The position numbers and the translations under genes were made by a program. DNA of 64,000 nt from Gyrodactylus bullatarudis (taxonomy: Eukaryota > Platyhelminthes > Monogenea > Gyrodactylidea > Gyrodactylidae). Positions within the stretch are counted from its first letter, which is position 1, and each line of letters begins with the position of its first letter. Below are positions 22,503-34,865 of the stretch, piece by piece. The notes beneath the pieces are model-generated. The model saw nothing but the letters and a program-made list of their open reading frames with translations, was not told the DNA's origin and did no database searches. The stretch is taken from assembly GCA_012064415.1 (NCBI GenBank), contig SSNU01000038.1, positions 285,630 to 349,629 on the forward strand, in the 5' to 3' direction.

Positions 22503-22637
22503 ACTCCGGTTAGAGTATTTTTAGAATTAGATGCAATATGAACTCACTTTTATAGGCCGCGGTTTGTCTGAATCTGTTTTAAAATTTTTCATCAATTATA
22601 ATATGTGTTATTTTGTCAAGTAGTTCATTTGAAAAAA
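22503..22637. promoter_or_regulatory. Divergent promoter region, ERMP1 / RASSF
   Basis: Only 135 bp separate the start codons of ERMP1 (minus) and RASSF (plus), so both promoters and 5' UTRs must share this stretch unless non-coding upstream exons exist. It is AT-rich except for a short GC-rich block at about 22556-22564. I see no clear TATA box. Assignment is by position only. Confidence 0.5.
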
Positions 22638-23522
22638 ATGGAGTTAAAAGTTTGGATCGACGGAGTTCCTCGTGAAGTTTGTGGAGTTACTGATAAAACA
22701 AGTTGTGAAGAAGTCATATTTGCTCTAGCTCAGGCTGCTTGTTTGCCTGGTTATTATACACTTATTGCAAATTGGAGAGGAAACGAGATAACTCTTGCTC
22801 CAGATGAGAAACCTTTAATTGTTATCAATCGCTTGGGTGAGAATCCAAAAGATTTCTATCTGGTACTCAGACGTCTAGGTAATTCTTGGAATCCAGCTAC
22901 TCCCACTTCCAATCAACAATTGGCGAAAAACTTTACCCCATCACCATATTTAAATTCAGGAAATTGTAAACCTCAAAATGTAACGGATTTCTCGAAAAAC
23001 AGGGCAAAACCTGTTGATAATCTTAAAAATATTCTCATTAATCAGATAACTTCTCAAGAGAATGAATTAGAGCAAAATAAGCGAATTATTCTTAATTTGA
23101 ATAAAGAATTGGAAAAACTTGAGATCACCAACCAACAACAGCAGCCCCAGTATGCAAACTTTCTTAACAATGATGGATTTGGACCAGCAGCTGAATTAAA
23201 ACAGTTATCTGGCACTCCATGGGGCGAAGTTCTCGAGAATAATAAACGCAAAAATATTCAACTGATTAAAGACAAGTCAAAACTGGAATTTTCCCTCAAA
23301 GATGTTGAGCGGAGAGTATGTGAAGTGAAAGGGCAAGTTAAAGGACAAGAGTTTCAACTATCAAAGATTCTATCGTCTCTTCTTGATGATATTGAATTAT
23401 TGAATAAGCGGCGGGAAGAGATATTTCTCGATGACTTTGGTAATAAGTTGTCTGGCCTTAAATCGCCAAGTGGAACATCACCCAAAATCTCAAATCAATC
23501 TACACCGGGAGTATTAATATGA
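22638..23522 (+). CDS. RASSF8: N-terminal Ras-association domain family protein (RASSF7/8-like)
   Basis: The start is placed at 22638, where MELKVWIDGVPREVCGVT matches the usual RASSF7/RASSF8 N-terminus. An in-frame upstream ATG at 22605 would add 11 residues that the family lacks. Residues 1-85 form the Ras-association (ubiquitin-like) fold ending in LVLRRLG. Residues about 130-270 are heptad-rich, with KEKL/EEN-type stretches, and probably form coiled coil. The product is 295 aa with no introns, shorter than vertebrate RASSF8 (about 420 aa). In the N-terminal RASSF class the domain binds Ras-like GTPases and the proteins act at adherens junctions and in Hippo/JNK-linked growth control (family knowledge). 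It lies tail to tail with BRPF, with about 580 bp between stop codons. Confidence 0.92.
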   Translation: MELKVWIDGVPREVCGVTDKTSCEEVIFALAQAACLPGYYTLIANWRGNEITLAPDEKPLIVINRLGENPKDFYLVLRRLGNSWNPATPTSNQQLAKNFTPSPYLNSGNCKPQNVTDFSKNRAKPVDNLKNILINQITSQENELEQNKRIILNLNKELEKLEITNQQQQPQYANFLNNDGFGPAAELKQLSGTPWGEVLENNKRKNIQLIKDKSKLEFSLKDVERRVCEVKGQVKGQEFQLSKILSSLLDDIELLNKRREEIFLDDFGNKLSGLKSPSGTSPKISNQSTPGVLI

Positions 23523-24099
23523 ATTATTTTATTTAATATGAAGAGCTTCACACACACTAATCGCATCGATCAAATGATTATTTTGTAAATAATAAGCCCA
23601 ATGAATTTAGATTATTTCTTTTCTCAAACTGTATTATTTTATTGTTGTTTTTATTGCATTTTACGATAATATATACAATCCTTCTTCTGAACAATATTAA
23701 ATTTTTTCTGCTTAACTAAGTTAAGAGACAAACTTGAAGGAATCACGAATGAAAAGTCCCTCTAGGCGAAAGAAATTAATTAAATATTAATATTTTTTCA
23801 TATTAAATAAAAATTTACAAGGAAATTTCTCATTATTACATGATATCAAAGAGTATTACAGTTTGCAAATGTATGACGTGCTTTTAAATCTCGAATTTGC
23901 CGGACAGAAGAGTGCTTGTTTTGTAAGTTGCAACATGTGATGATTTGCATTAAAAAAAATAATCAAGTGTATTCATTTTTCAAAATAATGGAACAATATA
24001 GTTGTAATATTCTTGTGGGATTATTAGAAAAAATATATTAACATCCTAGGTTTTAAATTATTTACACATTTTTAGAAGAAAAGAAGTTAATCTTGCGCA
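23523..24099. other. Convergent 3' region between RASSF and BRPF
   Basis: This AT-rich stretch must contain the 3' UTRs of the two converging genes. AATAAA-like strings occur (for example near 23807). No reading frame or repeat was recognised. Confidence 0.5.
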
Positions 24100-27000
24100 T
24101 TATTTTGAGTTGAAAAGGATATAGGGCTCTGATATAACGTTTTCTTCTCTTGTGGGATATGGAACTTTGAGTATGCTGCAGAAATGTTTGAGACCTTTTG
24201 AGTAGGCCTTTAAAATCTAAATAAAAGGAAAAAGTTTTATTGAATAGAGAACCTAGTGATTTCCAGCACTTACAGACATCTTCATTCTACTTCGTTTGGC
24301 CTGTTTCAATTTGCTCGAATCATTTGAATTATCTGAGTACATGGGAATAAGCTTGTCAATTGGCAGCCATTGCCAAGTATTTTTAGTATCAAAGAAGAGT
24401 ATTAGATAGAGGAACGAAGATTCTGTCAGATTTTCAGGCAACTCGGTAAGAGAATCAATTTCTGTAATATCTAGAAATGATAAAAAAATTATAATGAACA
24501 AGAATAACAAAAGGAATCTTTTCCAATCTCATCAATGAAATCAATACACAACTGAAATAAGCTTACGAACCATTGATTTCCAAGTCTTTTTTGGCCTTGA
24601 AGGGTTGGAATAAGGTCTCAATACTTTGGTAAAGACTGAAGAGGGATGTTTTTTCAAGTTTATTAAAACTCATGTTGCTGCCTTGAATGGATGAGAGGAT
24701 ATCGGGATGAGTTTTCAATAGATAATCTTTAATTGATCGAGATTCATTTCTTTGCCAGAGCATTTCAAGGCCTTTAATGAGAACCTCTTTAGGGGCTGTG
24801 GGGATGGCGACACTCTCATGATAAAAGTAGTCCTTGACAGAATACATTGGATTCATAATCAGGCCGGGATACCAGGGCGAACCTAAACATTTTGCCCAGA
24901 CTGGTGTTAGATTGGAAAGGTATTCACAATGATTATTGGTGTTACAATCTACGGAGGAACAATTTGACGATAATAACTGATGATATCCATTCGATGTGAT
25001 AAGGATGGAGTTTGAGGAATGATTCAAGGAAGGACTAACTGAGATTTCCAAGGGGACTGGAGAGGTCGAGGAATGAAGAGATTCGTTGCACGGATTTTGA
25101 CCATTTAACTCATCTAGTAGGATCAAAAATTGAATAAAAAACGTAAAAAATATATTGGCAATAATTAAAAGTAAAGAAAAGTCAACAGTAGTTGATAATC
25201 AAATTACAAGTCAACCTGTAAAATTAACGAGAAAAGGAAGAAGGAAAAATGCTCAGTGACTAAACGAAAGAGAAGGAGATCCGCTGTTCATTCCTGAAGA
25301 GGTAGAAGTGAAATGAGAAGTGCACAAAAATTCGCATTGTGTAGAGTCAGAAGAGAGACAAGACCCGGCGAAATATAATGTTTATCAGATGTTTGTTTTA
25401 CTGTCTAAATTGTATTGCAATCAAACCAAAAATGAGGTTAAATACAGTGAGAGAAATACAAGAGTATGTCTTCTTATTTATTTGAAGAAAATTGAGATGT
25501 TTTTTTAAAGTTACCCATACAGGAAGATAACTTACCAGGATTACCACCACCATCTTCAATAATGTTGACAATATTATTATTGGGATTGTAAATGAGAACA
25601 CTCTCTTGGGAGAATCTAGAAGGATTAAAGGTAAAAAGAAGAACATCAACCTACTCATCATTATCGGGTTTTGTGTTCTCATCGTCAATGATAAGAATGG
25701 GAGATTCTTTCTTGTTTATTGTAATTATTCTTCTTTGGGATTTTCGTTTGGACTTTTTCTTGTTCAAATAACTGGACAACTTGACACCAATATAGGGTTT
25801 CTTTCTTTTCTTCCTTAAACCAAGTGCTGAATTCTTTTTGTTAGTTGAACTTTTTGAGAATTTGCTATAGCCGATGATTTGATTTTTCACAGAGAGTGGA
25901 CTTCGTTCCACTTGAGAGGAGTTGTGATGATGATTTGAGAGACGTTGGCGAAGTTGGCGACCAAGATTGGAATCGTCTCTGGGACTCTTTAGGATATCGT
26001 GTTTCTCATTTTCAATTTCCTGCAATATTTGAAATTATAATTGGATTTTAAAATGAGTTAATTCCGCGAATAAAAATCTCCTTGGTGTGATATATGCCTT
26101 TTAATAAATAAAAGTTTTTCGAATTGAGAATAAAAGATCTTGTAGTAATGTATCAGCGATAAAATTGACATTTATAACCAAGTCTTATTATAATCTATTT
26201 TTCTGACTAAAATGCTATGAATATAACTTTTACAGACGAAAATGATACTTTTCTTTACACAAATTGACACCAATTTAAATTCATTATAGGAATATATGAT
26301 TATGTACAAAAAGCCTAATGTAATTGAATGGAGTTTCATATACAATGTGTATATGTATGTACATTTAATACATTTTTCGCATGCTATAATTAAGAAAAAA
26401 TAGAATTCAGAAAGAGACTCTTTATTCCTTTAAATCTTGTTTAGTATCATCACAGGGATATACTTCTCAATGTGTCTTGTACAATTTGCTATTGAGTAAG
26501 TTGATTTTGGCATTATTTGCTGCTAAATCCAAAATTCTCATATTCAACTCAGACTTGGGGATGTCTTTTCCAGTTCTTGAATATTCTTCTTTCTCGTCTT
26601 CTTCTTTTTTCTCGTCACAACAATCTTTCAATTTGGAATGGAATCTTTCAATGGGTTATTATTTTTCAAAATATCAACTCTTTCTTCAGTATTTCCTTCC
26701 CCCTCTTGAAAGATTGTTTTATCTATTACTGTTGACCCAGCAATGCTGTTGATTTTGACAAATTTGATAATTTGACAAATTCAAGCCAATTACAATCCTC
26801 ATGATAGAGCACTAGGACACTTTTTCTAGTGCATTCATCATGTTTAGGCATTACTCGATAAATAATGAATATGAAATCAAAGAAACATTAAAAATTAATT
26901 TAACGAGTAGTGTTCCTATCCCAAAATTTATAACCAATACAAATCATTTTACATTTGACCTTAAAACTTTAACATAATAACCCTTGAAAACCACCCCCTT

Positions 27001-30000
27001 TTAATATGTCCAATGTTGAATTTTAATTGGTGTCAATTTGAGTTTAGAAAAGTATCATTTTCGTCTGCAAAAGGTATAGAACAGTAAAGTTATTCCTTTT
27101 TCAACTTGAGCACCGAAAAATATGACCCAATGAAAGAGATACATTGATTTCATATATGGGTACAAACAGGATATATATCTAACATAAATGATCAATTTCT
27201 TTCGAAATTAGTGGCGAATTTTTTTTTTCTAAAATCAAGCATCCAATGACAAAAAGTCGTTCATTAATTTACGAAGAAAAATGGTTGAACAATCTATAAA
27301 TTACGTATATATTTTAGCGATTATTTCATGAAATTTCATTGAAAATTGAGCAAAAATTTTTAAAAAGAGTAATACTGACCTGATTTCGAATAGTATGATT
27401 GTTAGTTGATTTGCGAAGGGATTTCTTTCGACTTTTGTCTATTTCAGATACAGTGTGACAAATGAAGGATTCTTGTTCGCTTGAAAAGCAAGATTCTTCA
27501 TCAGATGTATTGCTGGGAGAGGAACTATCCGATTCATCATCTGTGTGAAAGTCAGGAAAAGATTTTGTCTTTGATTCGCGTAGAGAATATCGTCGGCTTG
27601 TGGAAGATGCAAGGGATTGAGTTTTGGTGAGAGCCTTGTCTTGATAATTCTGAAAGTTTGGTCGGTCTTTGAACTGATTTTTACCTAAGAGAAAAAGTTA
27701 AGTTAAATTAGTTAAAGCTGAGTGACTATTAAAGTGATTTTTATCAAGTGTTCATCTAAAGTTGAATTTCTATCATTATTTGAGAAATAATTTCATGCTT
27801 TTATTAGAATTAACTTGTTAAATACTACACCTGCTATGAAGAACACTTGGATGCATTTGTGATTGAAAAATTTACTCAATTATATCTGGAAAATAAAATA
27901 GTGTGTTGTTATACACTTCAAAATAAAGATGAAATTTTAATCAGCTATGACTAGAGCCGAAGAAAGTACTGAAATGTCTTTAAATTCATTCAGAAGATAA
28001 ATTATTAAAATAATAAATCATAACTAGCATGGTATTCAGATCATTTCAGTGATCTCAATTCACATTCCTCAGGTAGATAGATGATAACCTTGAAGATAAT
28101 AATTTTGTATTCAACTCGATGTTTTAGTTTAATTTTAATATTAATTGATTATTAATTGTATTTTTATTTTTGATTTACTTGTAAGTAGTTTTCCAAAGAT
28201 TGTTTTTGTAAAATCGAGATAAAGTATTACAATAATACACCTGAAAATCTAAACTTATTAAGATAAAACAAAAAGATTGAAGCAAACAAATAAACAATTA
28301 GTTCGCTTGCGTTCTGAGCCTACTAAGCCTACATTCATCTATACTTAATTACTTCTAAGTAGATTGTGATTACGCTACTCTAGTGATTTTTCAGCATGAA
28401 AAAAGATTACAATAAATGGAAGCATTTCACCTGTATTACTTTAATTATAACTAGGACCTCGAAAAGTTTCAAAAACAGTATGTACAAAAATCTACTTAAT
28501 ATTTTTTTTGGATCTCAGAGTTTAGAGTTTAAAGTATTATTTATTTTTATTAGGTCATAATACCTTATTCTTGCCCTTTTTATCATGATTTAAAATTCGA
28601 AAATTAAATAGCGAATAGGGTTCTAATTTTCTGTCATATTGATAAACGTTAATTAGATGGGAAAAAAAATTTTGGCTTCTTTCTAACCTATTTTAAATTT
28701 TCTAATAAAAGGTGAAATAGAAAACCTAAAAAGATCAGTAGGCTAGCAAACCTACCGTTGATCATTAAATACGTTAACTTTGAACAAACAAGGACAATAA
28801 AACCAAATTTACTTGGTGTATCTGATTTCTTCTGGCTAAGAAATGTCGTCACGTTGGAAGAATCAATCGTGCCCAGAGTGAAATGACTCTTACTTGATAA
28901 CTGGCCCATTTCCATACTGGGTATTGGCGAAGAGAATTTTGGTTCATGAGAGAGGTTGATTACTTTGTAGTCCTCATTAATATCAACATTGGAATTTTCA
29001 TTTTTATTATTATTAGAATTAGAGTTATTTAGGGAGGATCTATGACGTGGAATTTTGGCCGATCTAGCATTAGAGATATTCTCATCTTGATCATCATAGC
29101 TGAATTGAGAAATATTATAATTAGTACAAATGGAGACAATCAAAAAATTCTATTACAGGATGATGGATTCAAACTAAATTTAAGGTCTGTTTTATTAACT
29201 GAGGATTGAGGTGTTTGTAAAACATGGTTAACTCTTCAAGTTCTCTAGAGTTCAAATATGCAATCGTCTAAACTCTATCTGCTAAAGCTTCAACCCTAAC
29301 TCTAGCTTAATAATCAGGGTATTAAACAATTCTCTAGGACTTAAAGGGTTGAGTAAAATGAAACAAGAACATACCTTCTTTTGACAGGATGATGATTAGA
29401 TATCCTTTTAGAACGTTTCAATTCAGCTTCAATAGGGATAGGATCAGACTGTAATTTTGTTGATGCATGAACAGGAGACTGATTTTGATTACTTCTTCTA
29501 TTGGCACGATTAGCTCTGGCATTATTGCTAGCAACAGTTGGAGTTTTGTTAACCTTGCTAACAACTGGTTCAGACTCTAACTGTGTACTGGTAGATGGGA
29601 TATTATCAATTGTTATATTTAGGCAGGAATCATTCATTAGTTGCTTCATATGCTCGATGTTGTCGACAGCAAAGATTCTCCATAATTCTTCGTCCATTGG
29701 TTTGCTCATGGGATCATTCTTATAGAACATGCCAGTCTTGGGATTAATTCCAATACGATTCTGAACATTGGTCGCTTCGGCTAAAATTTCATCTCCATAA
29801 TTTCGTAAACGTTGGGCTGTCTTGTAAAATATGGAATCTTTCATATTATAAGTCAAGCAATTGTCCATCATCAGATGAAAGTCTTTGGCCAGGTCAGCAA
29901 CTGAGAAATATTGAAAGGTATGACATTTCTTCTTCATTGTAGAAAAGTCCATAGGGTTCTTGATGATTTTGGAATAGGATGGGGCTATTTCGTCTGTAAC

Positions 30001-33000
30001 AGGTTCGGCAAACATATTGTGCTTATCCCGTTCCTAAGGAGATTTTCAAAACAGTAAATGCGATTCGAAATTTTTAAAAAATAAAAAAATGAGTTACCTG
30101 GAGAATTTGAATAATCTTTTCCAGGAAAATTTTGGCCGGTTGAGTTTGTATTTCGATTTGTCTGGTGAATATGGTGAATAGGTCTCGTTTAACTCGTTCA
30201 CGTTTCTTTGTAAGCTCTGATAGGAGACGACCACGTTCCAAATCTTGACGGAGGATATGTAATAGTTTACTTTGTTCAGCTAAACTTGTAGAATTTGAAG
30301 AGACCCCTGGGTTCCCTTGGCTTGAGGCATCATCCAACTCGATAATTTCAGGAATGTGAGCCAATTTTTGGTTTCTCGAAGAGGCTTGTAAACGCTTCAG
30401 GAGGGGTACACCACGTCTGAGAGCTCTTTTTAACTTCCAAAAAGCATAAGCTGACTTGAGAATTTTGAAACGATTTTCTTCTTCTAGGCTGTTACCAACA
30501 AGTTCATTGAATTTATTTGATTCCATCAACTCCTGGAGTGAAAAAATAAACAAGAATTTACAAGTTGGATGCTTTTGGCGATTGGCCTAGGGAGAGAATA
30601 TAAACTTGATTGCAAGAAACTCACTTTTATACAAGTTTCAGAAACATAGGGCAAGAGGACAGCTTGCTCTTGGTTGATTCTTTTATTGGTTAATGCTTTT
30701 CGTACATTGTTGAGATATTTCTGAGACATTTTGTTATCACAATTTATGGTTGTATTTTTCGTATTATTCATCATATTGGAAATATCGGAATTTGAACAAC
30801 TTTCCACATCAGAGTCATGATTCTCATTATCGCTCTGATCATTGTTATTTGCATACATGGACCTGTTGGCTGGATCCTGTAATGAATTAAGAATTATGTT
30901 AATTTTGTGTTATTCAACAATATCACATCATCTATTTTGTAATTTATGATAAACAAATCGAAGCTACGATTAATAAAATTCAGTATTCATCTTGTACTTA
31001 TTAGTAGATGGGAAATTCAATAGAAAATCGACTTTCTAAGAAGAGACCAGAATAATCCTTATTTCATAGAATTCTTATTAGAATCGTTTCATAGAGAGAA
31101 TTTGATAGGAGAAAAGTTTCAAAAAGAAGTTCAACCTTACCTTGGTGTAGTCAGCAGGGCAATGCATGTCGCAAAAGACACTCTTCTTTATGCCACCACT
31201 CTTGATGTCGTCCTCAATTTTCATGTAAAGACCAGCTTGTTGAGCACAGGTTACATGAAAGGCTCGATAACATGTCGACTTATGACATTGAATGCAAGCT
31301 CCAGCATTGCTCTTTTTACAAATGAAGCATTTCAGTTTCCATCTAAAAAATGATTTTTATAGCTTCATCACTAAATTAATAAATTGTGGAAAAATTTTCG
31401 TCAACCAAGTAAAAAGCAAATTAATTCAAAATGTAAATAAATATAGGGTTTGATTAACAATAACTTACCTAGCTGGTGCTACTTTATCAATGTCTTCCAG
31501 TGGTTCAAGAAAAGTTAAATTGGCAAAGACCACTTCTGGTATCCATAAACCGCATATAACATGAGCCCATCGTTCATCAGATGTCTTTTTAAAAGCTCCT
31601 CCAGCATTTGGACAGAGGCAACACTGGACAGGTTCCGATGGTGAATGAAGACACTTTCTGCATAGCCAAGAGCCCTCGGGAATATAGGGAACTCCATAGC
31701 ATTCTTGATGAACTGGAAGATTGCAAACATCACAGAACAAGATGACATTGGTATTCTCACAGCTACCGTCAAGGCAGACAGCACAAACTTCATCATCAAT
31801 TGCATCATCTTCGGGGAAATTTTTGGAATTTTTCTTTGCTTCTGAAGTTACAACTCTCTGGAATTTGGAGAGCTTCTCAAATCTATCAATGATCCATTCC
31901 ATACTCTCCTGAGTAATGTTGGGCAATTTAAGACTTTTGTGCTTTTCATTGATCTTTTCTAACCATAGAGTATCCTAGATATTGATAAATTAAATTTATT
32001 AGACTTAACCCGTTCAGGTCCGAGCTTATTTAATGACCTCGGATATTAAATATGATTAAATATTCGAAATCAGAATAAATTATATAGAAAAATTGAATAG
32101 AATAAAATCTTGAATCACCCACAAACCTTATCATAAAAATATTTTCCATACATTTTCCCTATCTACTTTCAAGCGACCGCAAAAGTGATTTGAAGTTTTT
32201 TTCAATAATTTCGGTGAATTTAGTTAATTCTAATAAAATACCTGCTTTTCGTATATTGATGATCAATCTATTAATTACTGTGTATCTTTTAGTTAAAGGA
32301 TATTTATTTCTATAAAAACTTTTAGGTTTAATATTTTGGCCCTAAAAATCTAAATCAGAGATTAAAACATTCTTCGGATTATTGAAATGATCAAGATTTA
32401 ACATGATAAATTGAGATATGAAAATTAAGCTCACTTCTTCGTCAAGATCATATTCAATAATGTTCTCCATTTCTTCCTCGGACTTTTCCTTGTAGTGAAG
32501 ATATCCCATATTTTCACTGATAGGGCAATTTCGAGTGGATTTGTAGCTCTCATCGATTTCAAATTCAGCCTTTGGTAAATCCAAAATTTCAGTTTCTTTT
32601 ACTTGCAGATTCCTAGAGGCATCATGCTCCATTAAAACCTTTAGAGGCTGATGAATATTGACTCGAAAAATTTTATTTTTACGTTCCCCAGCATCAACAG
32701 CATCAAGCATAACAAATTTCTTTGATTCATGATATGTCATACACGATTTTGGTTCTTTATTTTTATTTATTGAATGACTAGACTCATTATTTTGTTCTTG
32801 GTAATATTGATCAGGGTTTATATCCTCTTTGAACTCAACAGGTATAACTATGGGTTCTGGTGCTCTATGCACCTTTATATGACTTTCGATCGCTGGAAAA
32901 TGTAATGAATTGTAATGAGAGAATTTTATTTTAAGAATTACGAGGAGACTTACACTTGTATGATTTACAAATTTTCTGACAAAACGTTGCTGGACAACGA

Positions 33001-33071
33001 AATGGTGGTTTATTCCCATGTATTCGAGCCAAAAACTCATCTATGTCAAAGTCAACAATCTCTTCTGTCAT
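24100..33071 (-). CDS. BRPF1: BRPF1/Br140 homolog: PHD-zinc knuckle-PHD, bromodomain, PWWP chromatin reader
   Basis: Fourteen exons join in phase to about 1507 aa: 33071-32954, 32892-32435, 31974-31469, 31342-31141, 30876-30625, 30532-30098, 30033-29375, 29099-28813, 27684-27380, 26019-25655, 25615-25536, 25113-24571, 24470-24274, 24216-24100. The N-terminus has the BRPF C2H2-like motif ([18 protein letters not shown]). Exons 3-4 encode PHD1 (CAVCLDG...[14 protein letters not shown]), a zinc knuckle ([13 protein letters not shown]) and PHD2 ending [14 protein letters not shown]. Exon 6 gives the [11 protein letters not shown] helix. Exon 7 is the bromodomain, with [10 protein letters not shown] and acetyl-lysine Asn in DNCLTYN. 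Exons 12-14 form the PWWP ([15 protein letters not shown] ... TWQWLP). BRPF scaffolds MOZ/MORF or HBO1 acetyltransferases with ING and EAF6 (family knowledge). The exon 12/13 junction is uncertain: the strong GTAAGC donor is out of frame, while a weak GTTCGT donor 4 bp upstream keeps frame. Confidence 0.93.
26224..27075 (-). mobile_element. Degenerate IS630/Tc1-mariner-like element inside a BRPF intron
   Basis: Terminal inverted repeats of about 55 bp lie at 26224-26279 and 27021-27075. They begin TAACTTTTACAGACG and, read inward from the right, TACCTTTTGCAGACG, with TA at both flanks. The interior, read on the minus strand at about 26480-26660, matches the C-terminal transposase region of the element at 52778-54559: a YSRTG motif and a conserved NMRILD-like motif. 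The frame is broken. It is an 852-bp decayed relative of that family and sits in the intron between BRPF exons 9 and 10. Confidence 0.75.
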
Positions 33072-33496
33072 ATTAGATTCATTTAATAGAGTATTAAGTT
33101 TAATGTGAGTGTTATTAAAGAATTATTTTTTAACAAAAATTTATGGATTTGAACTTAGAGATTTATTTCAACAAAAAGATTCAAGTATTTTATTCTTGTT
33201 TTACTTCTTTCTTGTAAAATTATTCAAATATATATATAAAATAGTCAATTTTATATATTTTCGAATAGAGATTTATATTTGTATAAACAGAATGGATTAA
33301 GTCAATCCGATTTACAAAGAAATAATAAACAAAATGATGATCTGAGTTAGTCAAAATAGTTTTTAAAAATGTCATGAGTTTCTGGGATAAGGGAGTATAG
33401 GTAGGCGCAAGTGAGTTTTATCTTAGAGAAAGATATATATATACTAGATTTTTTATTTTTTGGAATAGAAATTTATTTATTAATCTGATATAAAAT
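33072..33496. promoter_or_regulatory. BRPF upstream region, cut off by an LTR retrotransposon
   Basis: This is the 425 bp between the BRPF start codon and the 5' LTR. It is very AT-rich with runs such as TATATATATAC near 33436. It must hold the BRPF 5' UTR and proximal promoter, unless transcription starts in or beyond the inserted element. No motif is specific enough to call. Confidence 0.4.
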
Positions 33497-33666
33497 TGTT
33501 GAGGATCGAAGTTAATAATACAATTTGAAGACGTACCTATTTGATCCCATATAAACAAATAATATCTTATCATTGTCTTCATAGAGATTGTTGTTTATGA
33601 TGCTGCAAATATACGAATTACCTACTTACTTCCCTAACGTGTTGTTCTACTTACCTAACCACAACA
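33497..33666 (+). repeat. 5' LTR (170 bp)
   Basis: It begins TGTTGAGGATCG and ends CCACAACA. It matches 37547-37718 except for about six substitutions and one GT deletion. At 170 bp it is short for Ty3/gypsy. Confidence 0.93.
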
Positions 33667-33748
33667 TAATTGGCGACATGGGCAGGATAATTTTTACCGT
33701 GCCGAAGACCTTCGTGAACCTAAAGGTAAAGATTCCGCTACTTTACCT

Positions 33749-34865
33749 ATGTCTCAGTCGACTACTAAGAAGAACAAGTGTGCTAAGAAACAGTCAAGCA
33801 CTTCACCTACACAAGATGTCAACATTTCTGTTATCAAACCTCCGGTCAAGACTCCTCAAAAGAAGAGAGATCGTTCAACTGAGAAGATTGAAGATATGGC
33901 AAGCAAAATTTGTGAAGCCCTCCTGAAGATCTCACGTCGACAAAGAGATGAGGAAACTCATCAACACTATCACTTTCAGTGATCTTAAGGATCCTGAAAG
34001 GATGCTAGCTTTCCTATTTTTACTCAACTTAAATAGGATGGCTCTACCTAAAGTCTACGATAAACTTGTGTCTTACTACGACAGAAATCCCAGGTGCACG
34101 CACGCTGAGATAGTCGAGGAGACCAGGCGAATCAAAGACTCTATGACGTCCAAAGAAGTACCTAGAGTAAGCAAAGTTGATGCGAAAGAGAGAACGGTTC
34201 GACCTATACCTAAAGCCACCAACTCCAAATTCAAAAACAAACCTAAATCTAAATATAACTCTGAAGCGCCTACCTATGAACTCAACCACAAGTGTGACGG
34301 ATGTGGTGGCAATCACTTGCGGAACCAATGTCCCCACTGTTTTAAAACGAGATGTTACAAGTGTGGTAAAATTGGCCATATCCCAGAAAAATGTCGGACT
34401 ATACCTAAAGTCAACATGGTGCGCCTACCTGAACCTATGAGTATCAAAGAGCCCACAGAAGTCAAGACGTTAGATGTACCTGAAATGGCCTCTGAAGTCA
34501 CCAAGTTGAATGGAAAGCCACAAAAGCCCGCAAAACGCTACATCCTACCTATAGTAGCCGGCAAGACAGTTCGTTTCCAATTGGACACTGGCGCAGACGT
34601 CACAATAATCAATCAAGATACCTATAAACTCCTCGGCTCTCCTACCCTCAAGAAAGACATCATACTACCTATTAATGTCAGTGGCGACACCATAAATTTG
34701 TCAGGATGCTTCAATGCCCCTGTGACAGTCAACGGTGAAACCCTCACATGCTTCCTTTTTGTAGCTTCAAATAACACACCTAACCTCTTGGAAATGACCT
34801 ATTTGATTATTTTGAATTATATAAATTACCAATTGATCATTACGCAGTCTTATCTCTTTCCATAG
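33749..34865 (+). pseudogene. Gag nucleocapsid and protease remnant of the LTR element
   Basis: Two overlapping frames (33749-33982 and 33948-34865) indicate an early frameshift. The second has two zinc knuckles: CDGCGGNHLRNQC and the canonical CX2CX4HX4C CYKCGKIGHIPEKC (at about 34295-34395). Further on is a retropepsin-type active site, LDTGADVTII, at about 34585. Capsid similarity is not evident and the Gag region is short. After about 34790 the correct continuation moves to another frame, so the product ends out of frame at 34865. Confidence 0.8.

Noticed and set aside
26477..26752. Plus-strand 91-codon frame
   Set aside because: It is the antisense of decayed IS630-like transposase sequence; the minus strand carries the recognisable motifs.
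31102..31353. Plus-strand 83-codon frame
   Set aside because: Antisense of BRPF exon 4 (PHD2).
34044..34379. Minus-strand 111-codon frame
   Set aside because: Antisense of the Gag zinc-knuckle region of the LTR element.
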